A DNA stretch of 64,000 bases from Siderastrea radians (Eukaryota > Cnidaria > Anthozoa > Scleractinia > Rhizangiidae), in contig OZ024887.1 of assembly GCA_964017195.1 (NCBI GenBank), forward strand, positions 9,602,160 through 9,666,159, written 5' to 3'. This document shows positions 38,001 to 43,300 of the stretch, piece by piece. Position numbers and translations under genes: made by a program. Below the pieces are notes generated by a model, which saw only the letters and a list, made by a program, of their open reading frames with translations, was not told the DNA's origin and ran no database searches. The stretch's first letter is position 1; each line of letters begins with the position of its first letter.

Positions 38001-38848
38001 TGTTAAAAAATATATCATGAACAAAAAAGCATTTAGTGTCAAATACAACAAATTTAGGTATTTTCAATAATAATAAATTTTCAAAACAAGATTGAATTGA
38101 CCGCCAAATGAAGTTCACATGTCACAGATCGCTTATATGCTTACATATTTCTGAAATATTTTAACATTTTTGTTCCCACTAAGTTAACAAAACAAGCTGC
38201 TAATCCGATTACTGATGTTTGTCACTAAATTTTAAAGCTGGCATCCAAATATAGTTGGAATTTTGTCAAAACGTCTGCAAAAAACTATTAAGCTTTCGAA
38301 GGTTGAAGTTTCCGGTGTCCAGACCGCAAATAACTGTTAAGAAGCAAATTTCTAGAATACAACTTTGGAATTTAGCATTATATTGCAAGGCAGATAAATA
38401 AATGTTAGGCTTAAGTGTTTGCTGCAAAGAAAAAAGAGGACCTTGACGCTTAAAAATAAAAATAAAGGATATTAAACAAGGAAAAACGCTTTACTTGATC
38501 GTCGTTTGCACAGAGCACTGTGTTACTTCCCTGCCCATGAACTATGAATGCAATGCTTTCGGCCTTCCGTCCGGCAAGTGTTTCTTGCACTTGAAGAAAA
38601 AGAGACTCCAGCGTTGTGTTGTCATATTTATAAGGCACGAACAAAACCAAAGATCGAGCTGCTGAGTTCAGAACAGAAGAATGCCGAACTTTGGAGCTCA
38701 AAAACACTACACGCCATGCAGGAGGCGAGACAGCGCTATTTGAGCGACTATGGCTTGGGGTTGTAGTTTCTCTAGATTCGGACAGTGTAGTATCTGCTTC
38801 CTTTTGACTTTCACTCTCATTTTGTGCATCCTTTGAACTTGAAGCCAT
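3816..38848 (-). CDS. NEK8-type protein kinase with N-terminal DUF4347-like domain, RCC1 repeats and coiled-coil tail (33 exons)
   Basis: I read 33 exons, each bounded by AG and GT, with continuous phase and 4299 nt in total (1432 residues plus stop): 38848-38495, 35833-35657, 35331-35267, 34311-34205, 33471-33356, 32582-32476, 31231-31112, 30996-30861, 30397-30269, 29836-29786, 29166-29092, 28074-27998, 27236-27158, 26234-26080, 24911-24648, 23984-23868, 18257-18185, 17935-17717, 17106-16898, 15956-15606, 14772-14691, 14308-14185, 13848-13586, 12479-12223, 10882-10793, 9754-9704, 8071-8014, 7350-7261, 6325-6245, 6166-6110, 5976-5905, 4487-4458, 3878-3816. The start is the first ATG of an N-terminus with no upstream in-frame ATG before the promoter region; the stop is TGA at 3816. 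Kinase and RCC1 residues resemble vertebrate NEK8 more than NEK9 (for example the CEGKxYN-KSD-WALGC stretch). NEK8 acts at cilia and centrosomes in vertebrates; that role here is inference. Human NEK8 is about 690 residues, so both ends are extended. The small exons of the tail are the least certain. Confidence 0.85.
5165..5815 (-). mobile_element. Penelope-like element fragment with GIY-YIG endonuclease domain
   Basis: The minus strand encodes a cysteine-rich linker ([15 protein letters not shown]) followed by [20 protein letters not shown] and a conserved R-xx-EH, the pattern of the GIY-YIG endonuclease at the C-terminus of Penelope-like retroelements. The usual first strand GIY is NIY here; YVGET, an arginine and EH are kept. 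About 5405 the frame shifts, and the known C-terminal continuation ([10 protein letters not shown]..., NSNNEWN) is read in another frame down to about 5165. The RT part is absent, so this is a 3' fragment, lying in a NEK intron in the sense orientation. Confidence 0.8.
6500..6690. repeat. Partial copy of the AACCCTTTAA MITE family
   Basis: The sequence shares with the copies at 24441-24630 and 35354-35575 the internal blocks CTAGT..GGAGAATTTGAT, TTTCCTTATTC..TCATGACC and GGAGAAATCAGATG, but lacks clear CCCTTTAA ends. Confidence 0.5.
6895..7176 (-). mobile_element. tRNA-derived SINE
   Basis: Read on the minus strand, 7176-7101 resembles a tRNA: an A-box-like GGTGTAGTGGTTAGC (rc of 7142-7157) and a B box GGTTCGA (rc of 7107-7113) at the right spacing for RNA polymerase III. 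The body toward 6895 includes the TAGCATCTCACCC segment common to animal SINE bodies and a run of G at 7029-7041. It lies in a NEK intron. It is not a functional tRNA gene: there is no complete cloverleaf. Confidence 0.65.
9704..15956 (-). CDS. Exons 20-26 of the NEK gene: disordered S/T-P-rich tail
   Basis: Residues about 877-1283. The exon at 15956-15606 (residues 877-994) contains an unrecognised, moderately hydrophobic block (around [20 protein letters not shown]) followed by a basic patch [11 protein letters not shown], possibly a nuclear localisation signal. The following exons are acidic ([14 protein letters not shown]), then Lys/Ser-rich, with several Ser/Thr-Pro sites ([34 protein letters not shown]) of the kind used by proline-directed kinases. 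The exon at 9754-9704 is Arg/Gly-rich. Frame continuity supports each exon, but sequence composition alone gives no function. Confidence 0.75.
10523..10750. repeat. MITE with AGCCCTGGCCAAA-type terminal inverted repeats (copy 1)
   Basis: The left end AGCCTTGGCAAAACGGA and the reverse complement of the right end (AAAGCCCTGGCCAAATGGAGA) match, and the interior repeats ACTTGCGTCT/AAGTTCGCAT motifs. A second copy of the family is at 55992-56261; they share TGCACTGAAATGG and TGGCCACCCAT-like blocks. Confidence 0.65.
12556..12640 (+). repeat. tRNA-like SINE head, degenerate
   Basis: An A-box-like segment (GCGGTGGCGTAACGACC) is followed about 55 nt later by a B-box-like GATGGTTCAAGGC. It ends where one arm of a 25-bp inverted repeat starts. 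The match is weaker than for the SINE at 6895-7176. Confidence 0.35.
12643..12749. repeat. Perfect 25-bp inverted repeat around a 57-bp spacer
   Basis: The arm at 12643-12667 (starts GGAAACTCCCCACC) is the exact reverse complement of 12725-12749. It lies in a NEK intron beside a SINE-like head, so it may be the junction of two opposed repeats. Confidence 0.85.
12916..13112. repeat. AACCCTTTAA MITE family copy (right end lost)
   Basis: Starts TTAACCCTTTAAGCCCCAGT and keeps the internal TTTCTCC..CAATATCACT, GTAGGTCATGAGAATAAGGG and ATTCTCCCAACTAGTA blocks also present at 16689 and 24441. The right terminal repeat is not recognisable. Confidence 0.65.
16689..16890. repeat. AACCCTTTAA MITE family copy abutting a splice donor
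   Basis: Diverged copy: AAACCCTCTTTGCCCGAGTA at the left, GTAGGTTACGAGAATAAAAG inside and CACTATTGGG at the right. Its right end lies within 10 bp of the splice donor (16896-16897) of the NEK exon 17106-16898. Confidence 0.6.
16898..27236 (-). CDS. Exons 13-19 of the NEK gene: RCC1-like repeats (residues about 505-832)
   Basis: These exons encode repeated RCC1 blades of the form VxxGxxHxxxVT-x-VYTWGxNxxGQLGHGD. The clearest are residues 532-583 (exon at 26234-26080), 583-671 (24911-24648, with GCLGHGD and GRLGLGD) and 735-807 (17935-17717, with [12 protein letters not shown] and NQQGQLACG). RCC1 folds are seven-bladed propellers; in NEK8 and NEK9 they follow the kinase and regulate it and bind partners. 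The exon at 17106-16898 completes the last blade ([19 protein letters not shown]) and then runs into a charged linker. The intron between the exons ending at 23868 and starting at 18257 is enlarged by the Ngaro-like element. Confidence 0.93.
18756..18947 (+). repeat. Ngaro-like element split repeat A1
   Basis: Left terminal repeat, starting AAATGCAGTTAAATGC and ending CAAGGCTTTCCC; the same sequence recurs at about 23250-23439, where a C-run follows. Confidence 0.9.
19029..20249 (+). pseudogene. Ngaro-like gag-type ORF, interrupted by one in-frame stop
   Basis: From ATG 19029 the frame encodes a Ser/Pro/Thr-rich N-terminus, a conserved capsid-like block and, near 20070-20175, a Cys/His cluster ([11 protein letters not shown]...CRYRHRC..C...H...C) that resembles the zinc finger of DIRS/Ngaro gag proteins. 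One TAG at 19872-19874 breaks it; the same frame continues downstream without other stops to 20249. It may be a point mutation or, less likely, a readthrough codon. Confidence 0.75.
20314..22031 (+). pseudogene. Ngaro-like reverse transcriptase/RNase H, frame broken near 20675
   Basis: The first part (20314-20682) carries the conserved upstream segment (HPD-like [15 protein letters not shown]...HLGF). The frame then ends, and the RT continues in another frame (20703-22031) with [27 protein letters not shown], the catalytic YLDDF (about 21097) and an RNase H region ([11 protein letters not shown], then SDNMVVV). Compared with relatives the junction appears to lack part of the segment linking the two, so a small deletion rather than a single-base slip is likely. 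The RT and RNase H motifs themselves are intact. Confidence 0.8.
22052..22969 (+). CDS. Ngaro-like tyrosine recombinase
   Basis: 305 residues of the phage-integrase type. An N-terminal SAM-like core-binding region ([17 protein letters not shown]) precedes the catalytic domain with the first arginine in FGFLRAGEF, a lysine in the beta-hairpin region, H-x-x-R in GHSFRIGA, the Trp of GRWSSDAY and the nucleophilic tyrosine in LLYVR. All active-site residues are present. It begins 20 nt after the RT stop in a different frame, as is common in this order of elements. Confidence 0.88.
   Translation: MTNGLAPSTRQVYASAQRQFLEFCSQDTPIEPSQPLLPASEQTLMRFCTHLADRLHHSSIKVYLSAVRSLHIDYGFADPIVNRLQLQRLLRGIKRHQGSNLPQRQPVTADLMSVLHKSLDFTIPDNVMLWAACCLGFFGFLRAGEFTTNGTFDPTVHLTAADLQVDSSTNPQSFRVLIKCSKTDPFRQGCFIYLGRGSLPLCPVTALTNYLHLRGPGSGPLFTYQDGSPLSRSQLSSFLQTTLQAAGIPGKFSGHSFRIGAATTAAQRGVPDHLIKTMGRWSSDAYLLYVRTPVETILSVAERLA
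23116..23640 (+). repeat. Ngaro-like element right-hand B1-A2-B2 repeat block
   Basis: B1 (23116-23249) and B2 (23507-23640) share GCGTGGGGGCTCATGGCTGG through GATGCAGTTGTTAA. A2 lies between them. In this element order the B1/A2 junction reconstitutes the joined left and right ends, the template for circular intermediates used by the recombinase. Confidence 0.9.
24441..24630. repeat. AACCCTTTAA MITE family, complete copy
   Basis: Starts TTAACCCTTTAAGGCCCAG and ends ATCAAAGGGTTAA, giving terminal inverted repeats of about 10 bp; 190 bp long, in a NEK intron between RCC1 exons. Confidence 0.75.
25155..25786. repeat. MITE-like element with TTAACCCTTT..CCGTCA ends
   Basis: The left end TTAACCCTTTAACTCTTTTC followed by CGTCAAG, and the right end GCTGACGGGAAAGGGTTAAA, are inverted. 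The interior is A-rich with an A-run near 25561-25577. Its right end overlaps the left end of the element at 25780. Confidence 0.45.
25780..25983. repeat. AACCCTTTAA MITE family copy
   Basis: Shares TTTCTCCTTAC, GGTGATCATTTCCTTAATTC and GGAGAAATTTGATGTTGATC with the other copies and ends GGGGCTAAAAGGGTTAA. A nested duplication (TGTAGTGCTAGTTGG twice) lies inside. Confidence 0.65.
26424..26470 (-). repeat. Possible LINE 3' terminus
   Basis: A short GAA run followed by CCTTTATTGATTTATACC resembles the 3' ends of CR1-like LINEs read on the minus strand (compare 49925-49975). No coding part is visible. Confidence 0.3.
26546..26854. repeat. Foldback element with arms of about 117 bp
   Basis: The arm at 26546-26662 matches the reverse complement of 26737-26854 with a minority of mismatches across the GGAAAAAGCAGATCTTAGCG region and the GGTAACCACACATTTTTCAG region, leaving a 74-nt loop. 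It lies in the intron upstream of the exon 26234-26080. Confidence 0.8.
29092..34311 (-). CDS. Exons 4-11 of the NEK gene: protein kinase domain
   Basis: These eight exons encode a complete Ser/Thr kinase domain (about residues 226-480). Visible elements are the glycine loop GKGAYG (233-238), the beta-3 lysine in VILKE (Lys255), the alpha-C glutamate in AMNE (Glu273), the catalytic loop HRDLKTAN (348-355, catalytic Asp350), DFG (368-370), the GTPYYISPE activation-segment end (385-393) and the KSDVWALGC helix. All residues needed for activity are present, so the kinase is predicted active. The HRD codons are split between the exons ending at 31112 and starting at 30996. The [10 protein letters not shown] segment is typical of NEK8. 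Confidence 0.95.
29379..29596. repeat. MITE-like element with AACCCTTTTACTCCCA ends
   Basis: Left AACCCTTTTACTCCCAAGAG is inverted to the right CTGGAAGTAAAAAGGATTAAA; length about 218 bp, in a NEK intron between kinase exons. Confidence 0.45.
31338..31400 (-). repeat. Possible LINE 3' terminus
   Basis: An AAT-rich simple repeat followed by CAATCTTTATTCAATCGAT resembles a minus-strand LINE 3' tail. Nothing coding is recognisable beside it. Confidence 0.3.
31869..32277. repeat. MITE with TATTTACTCGATTAAGC terminal inverted repeats
   Basis: The left end TATTTACTCGATTAAGC and the reverse complement of the right end (TATTTACTCAATTAAGC) differ at one position. Inside, AATAAGCGCCGCCCC-like units repeat at both ends. 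Length about 409 bp, in a NEK intron. Confidence 0.75.
35267..38848 (-). CDS. Exons 1-3 of the NEK gene: DUF4347-like domain (residues about 45-200)
   Basis: Residues 1-44 are a polar, Ser/Thr-rich leader. Residues 46-190 follow the layout of Pfam DUF4347, a domain known mainly from large bacterial surface proteins: a first strand (VVFLSS), a second strand (LVLFVPY), a helix ending LAGR, the strand plus HG motif [11 protein letters not shown] (His104), a helical segment, the strand plus Cys motif RLDFLACPL (Cys157), a helix ending DLTH, and the terminal block with [11 protein letters not shown] (residues 180-190). A hydrophobic strand followed by HG, and another followed by AC, is the signature of clan CD cysteine peptidases such as caspases, gingipains and CHAT proteases. 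Exon 3 uses the donor at 35266-35265; a nearer GT after residue 190 gives the wrong phase. Family assignment is from recalled consensus, not from a search. Whether it cleaves anything is unknown. Confidence 0.7.
35354..35575. repeat. AACCCTTTAA MITE family copy near the DUF4347-like exons
   Basis: Starts TTAACCCTTTAATTAACCCC and ends GGGCTTAAAGGGTTGA; internal blocks match the other copies. It lies in the intron between the exons ending at 35657 and starting at 35331, only about 23 bp from the latter's acceptor. Confidence 0.7.
36308..36352. repeat. Short GGGGGGTTGCCC tandem repeat
   Basis: Three tandem 12-bp units of GGGGGGTTGCCC-type sequence lie in a NEK intron. Confidence 0.7.
36620..37530. 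repeat. Large foldback element carrying a nested MITE
   Basis: About 36623-36855 pairs with the reverse complement of about 37130-37525 (for example ACCATGAGCATTCAATCG against its complement near 37145, and GGAAAACATGGCAAACTA against its complement near 37450). The right arm is interrupted at 37268-37443 by a separate insertion; removing it restores pairing. Confidence 0.75.
37268..37443. mobile_element. Pogo-like MITE inserted at TA
   Basis: 176 bp flanked by TA on each side. The ends (CCGTGCAACCTCGATTTAAC, and CAGTGAGACCTTGATTAAAC as the reverse complement) form an imperfect terminal inverted repeat resembling the CAGTGRAACCTCG type of pogo/Tigger elements. It carries no coding sequence. 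Confidence 0.7.
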
Positions 38849-40291
38849 TCCTTGCCTCACATCATTGAGACTTCAGGCCTTTAAAATCAGGAATTAGGAC
38901 GCTTGTGTGAACTGTCTTCGTCAAGATCGCACGAACGAGCGATCATGGTTGTAAGCTCATGTGTCCTACGAGAAGACGAACGTCAATGTTGAACAATTTA
39001 TCAATCTTTAGACAAGGTTGCCACCTCCAAATTTCTCCTCGTTCAGAAACTATGACTATGATGATGTCAAGTCATCATCGTAAAGATAGGACTAGCAAAG
39101 AATAAAAAATCTTTTTAGCACTCAATGCGCCACTTCAGCCACCGGCGGACAACTGGAAAAGATGGCCGGAAAGAGAGGGGCCACAGCGATTATCTACAAG
39201 GTCAATATAATGAACTGATAGAGATTTCAGTTCATCTCCAAATTCCGTTTGCGGGTAAAAACTTCTCAAAGACTGCAACAGCTCAGATAACTGGATAATG
39301 CTTGATGAGATTTCCAGCTTTGTGTATGACCGTCTTCAAAACAATCATATTTTCGCTCCAAGACTACAAGTTGTTTATAGTCGGAAATGTTCGTCACTAG
39401 TCGGAAAATTGTCGTAAGATACTCGGACAGCTTATGACGTCATTTGTACTTTGTCGAAGACACTAGCCAGAGGGGCATAAATTCTGTTGGGTGTATGGGG
39501 TCTACCGAGGTCTACGTCTTATCTGCGCGTTTGAGAGAGTATTAAGTTACATTTCCCAGGAATTCTTCCCCGCCCCCCCCCCCCCCCATTTTAGGCGGGA
39601 ATCGAAATGCACCTGATCATTTAGGTCATTTAGGAATTTTAGGCATTTTTTCCTTTTCCCATCAACGCCATGATATGTGAACACGTTGGTTGTTTTCTTA
39701 TTATTTTAACACCAAAGAAACTGTCCGAAAAGCACAAGCTTGATGATTATAAAGAGTGCTAGCTAGTATTAAACGGTCTGACAACCGCTCGAAAAAGCTG
39801 AAAGGAGCTGTGACCAACTTGGTCAGCCAACTATAACGCGGGCTCTTTGTGGAAGCAAGCGTTAAAACAAAGTCACACGGAACCCTCCTTCGTTTCTGTA
39901 CGATTTTTGGACTTCTTTTGTGGGCGATTTTACAGGACATCAACAAAGGAATACTGATGAAAGATCCATGAAAATATTTCGAAGGGAACTGTTTTGCGCA
40001 AGCAGCAATCACGCTCTGGTTTTTGGCCGTCAAAGGAAATGCCACCCAGCTTGACCGTGTTCACAGTTAAAATGTCTGCTGTTTATATTAAACGAAAAGC
40101 CAAAGATACTTCACGTACTGTAAGCGTCACCACTGGTCATACAAACACTTTCATGTTATGAAAACCTGCCTGAATCGTCAGCGATTATTGCACGTGAATT
40201 GTTCACTTGGTTTGTGCATGTTGGCATACCGTATGGTTGATGTTTTCATATTTTACTCAAGGGACGTTCAATGAATAATTTATTCTGCATA
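38849..40291. promoter_or_regulatory. Head-to-head intergenic region with a perfect CRE palindrome
   Basis: This 1.44 kb separates the divergent start codons of the NEK gene (38848, minus) and the CUB gene (40292, plus), so it should contain both promoters and 5' leaders. A perfect TGACGTCA site lies at 39435-39442; such sites bind CREB/ATF bZIP factors. No TATA box stands out. A C-run lies around 39573-39588. The part from about 40059 onward has diverged copies at 63.1 and 63.7 kb. Confidence 0.5.
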
Positions 40292-40395
40292 ATGGCACTT
40301 GCACGCGATCGTCCGTTTTTTAAGTTGGCTGTTGTTGGTAAGATACTGACTGTTCTTTGTTGATACCATTAAATGTTTCTCTTTAATGTGAAAAA
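40059..40395 (+). repeat. Repeat copy 1, covering the CUB gene 5' flank and first exon
   Basis: Shares with 63128-63405 and 63661-63868 the blocks GCCAAAGATACTTCAC, ACTTTCATG, GCCTGAATCGT..AGCGATTATTGC, GGCATACCGTATGGTTGATG and GTTCAATGAATAATTTATT. This copy continues through the start codon, the exon-1 coding part and its splice donor into intron 1. Confidence 0.85.
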
Positions 40396-43300
40396 TGCAG
40401 TGGGAGCTTTGTAAATTAAAGTGGTTACTGATCGGAGGTGGTCTAGTTCTAAATCTGACCTTTGATAAGCTTACTAATAAGATTTCTCAATTTCATTTCA
40501 GCTCTGCTTCTTGGCTACTCGTTTGCTGAAGGTAAGCCACTTGAAACAATATCTGTAGCATAGTCAAGAGCTCCAGTAGACATCCAGTTATGTAGTCATC
40601 AACAGAAAGTGCATTGTGATACCAGAACCTGGTAGAAATCCGGCTTTACCTCGGTGTAAGAACCTGTGAAACTCACGGATGACGTAAAACAAAGGAAACA
40701 AAAACATTTTAAACAATACCGTACAGCAAAACAAAAGCTAACAAACAAAGAAAATCTTGTCAGGTTCTTACACCGAGGTAAACCCAGAAATCCTATATAC
40801 AGAGTCTGTAGGATCCTATAAGATCCAACAGGATCCTGTACGTTCACACAGGATCCTACCCAGGATCCTAAATGGCGATAATCCTAACCATGTTATATAG
40901 GATCCTACTCAGAATCTCCTGTAAAATCTTCCAGGATCCCAGGTACTCAAGATTTTATATGACCCTGTTAGGATCTTAAACAGGAACCTGAGGATACCTA
41001 TACTAATTCATCCTACAGGATCTTATGTAAGTAGGATCTTATCGAGGTACTGGGTTAGTATCTTACTAGGTCCTTTTGGGATCCTGTTAAGATCCTGTGT
41101 AGAATTTCTACGAGGGATTTAATGTCAGATGGTGAATTGGTTGAGTTGCACAAATACAAGGATTTGTAAACCTGCCCTGATGTTGAGAGTTTGCTTGAGA
41201 TAGTCATAGTCTTACATGTACCATTGACCTGTAAGACTTGGATTCCACATGAATTTAGATTTGAAATGGTTGCAGGTACAGTGAAATCTTGTAAGGACTA
41301 CAGAAAGTGTCTGTAGTAATAGAGCATGGATATTAAGCCAGTCACGTGATCGCTGCCACTGACAAATAAATTTGTAAAAAAGAAAGAAAGGAACATAATT
41401 ATATGTGTTACATGGTACAGCATAAAAAGGGAAAACTGTGCTACCCACTTAATCTTTGGCAGCCATTTTGGACAGATGATCTTGTCATTTTCAGTCTACA
41501 GTATATATCGAATTGTCATAAGTATTGCAAGCTCTTTGTTTTAAACAAAATTTTAGTTCAAAAAATGACATTAACAACAAGGTTGGCTCTGTGTGAGTTA
41601 TTATCAACCAGCTGGATGGGAACAAAGCGTCCATGTAGCGGCGTCAGCTCCGGTGGCGGAGAGATCCGTGAAACTAAAAAGACTAGTGACTCACAGGTTC
41701 CACAAGGCTCAGGTTTATTGTGTTAACTGTTACAGCGATCCTGTATGGTAGGACGTGTTGGGGCGAACGCTCTAGTAGGTTCTGAGTTAAGCAGCAATAA
41801 CTGGTGGTTCCCGTCGAATTTCTGTGAGCCTTATGGGGTTTTACATGTGTTTCGCGATATTTAAGCTAAGGTCACGTGGTAGCTAGCGGGAAATCATTGT
41901 GACGTAAATGCGGTAAAAAAGGGAAATACATAAAATTCTACGAAATGAAAACGAGGCACATGGGTGCCATTACACTGCTTCCCTAAATGTTTCTTCATTT
42001 ACTGAAAAGCCTATTAACCTAAAAAAAAATCAAAACGACATAACAAATTCTAAAAATATCTCGGTTAAAAAATGGGGCTATACTTCTAGAGTTTCTAAAG
42101 CCTAATTGTATTGAAAATCTAAATACTAATCTCTCTCATTGTCCTCTTTCGGTAAAAGAAGCACGAGCTTGTGTATTGGTCTTTCGAAGACCTTTCTTTC
42201 TCCATCCTTCACTGTCACGATCCGTACTTTGCGAACAAGGTTGTCGCGGCTAGGGATCACTTCGGTAACCAAGGCTAAGGGCCACTGATTTCTTGGGGAA
42301 TCGTCATTGCAGACTAATACGACGTCTCCTATCTTCATAGATCTCTTGGGTGTTGTCCATTTCTGGCGTTTTTGAAGAAGGGTGCAGTACTCCTTTTGCC
42401 AGCGGAGCCAGAATTGGTTAGCCAGGTACTGAACTCTTCTCCATCTTTTCCGAGAGTACAGGTCGGGTGACTCGAATTTGCCAGGTGGAGGTAGCACAAC
42501 TTGAGTTTTAAGGGTGAGAAGATGGTTAGGAGTCAAAGGTTCTGACGCTAGTGGATCTGTCAGGTTCTCTACTGTTAGGGGACGGCAGTTGACGATACTC
42601 TCGGCTTCGGTCATGAGGGTACGAAGTGCTTCGTCGTCAAGCTGGGTGCTGTGATCAAGCAACAGCGATGACAGGACTGATCTTGTGGTTTGTATCTGAC
42701 GTTCCCAAACACCTCCCATGTGAGAAGCGTGGGGAACGTTGAAGTTGAATTCTATCCAATCGCAGTCTTGGGATGATAAGTATTCCTTAACAGGAACTGG
42801 GTCTAATTCACTGAGTGCAGCGGCAAGCTCGTTCTTTGCACCGACAAAGTTTGTACCTTGGTCGGATCTCAGCTCGCGTACTTTCCCTCTACGGTTGATG
42901 AAGCGTCTAAGGGCGTTCAGGAACGAATCTGTTGTCATGGCGTTAAGGCTCTCTAGGTGAATAGCGCGGGAGGCAAGGCAGGTAAATATCAGACCCCATC
43001 GTTTCAGCTCTTTTCGTCCTTCTTTGATGTAGAAGGGGCCAAATACGTCCATTCCAGTGTAGGTAAACGGTGGAGCTGGCGTGAGGCGTTCAGGAGGTAG
43101 GTCTGACATCTTTTGGTCTTGGACGCGGCCTCTCAACTTGCGACAAATGACGCATTTAGCAATGATGTGGGAAACCACGGAGCGGCCATTAATGATGTAG
43201 TATCCAGCTTGGCGGATAGCGTTATGTGTCATGCCATAGCCTTGATGGTGCTGCTTCCCGTGATGAAACTGGCGTATGAGGAGAACAGTCACGTGGCTGT

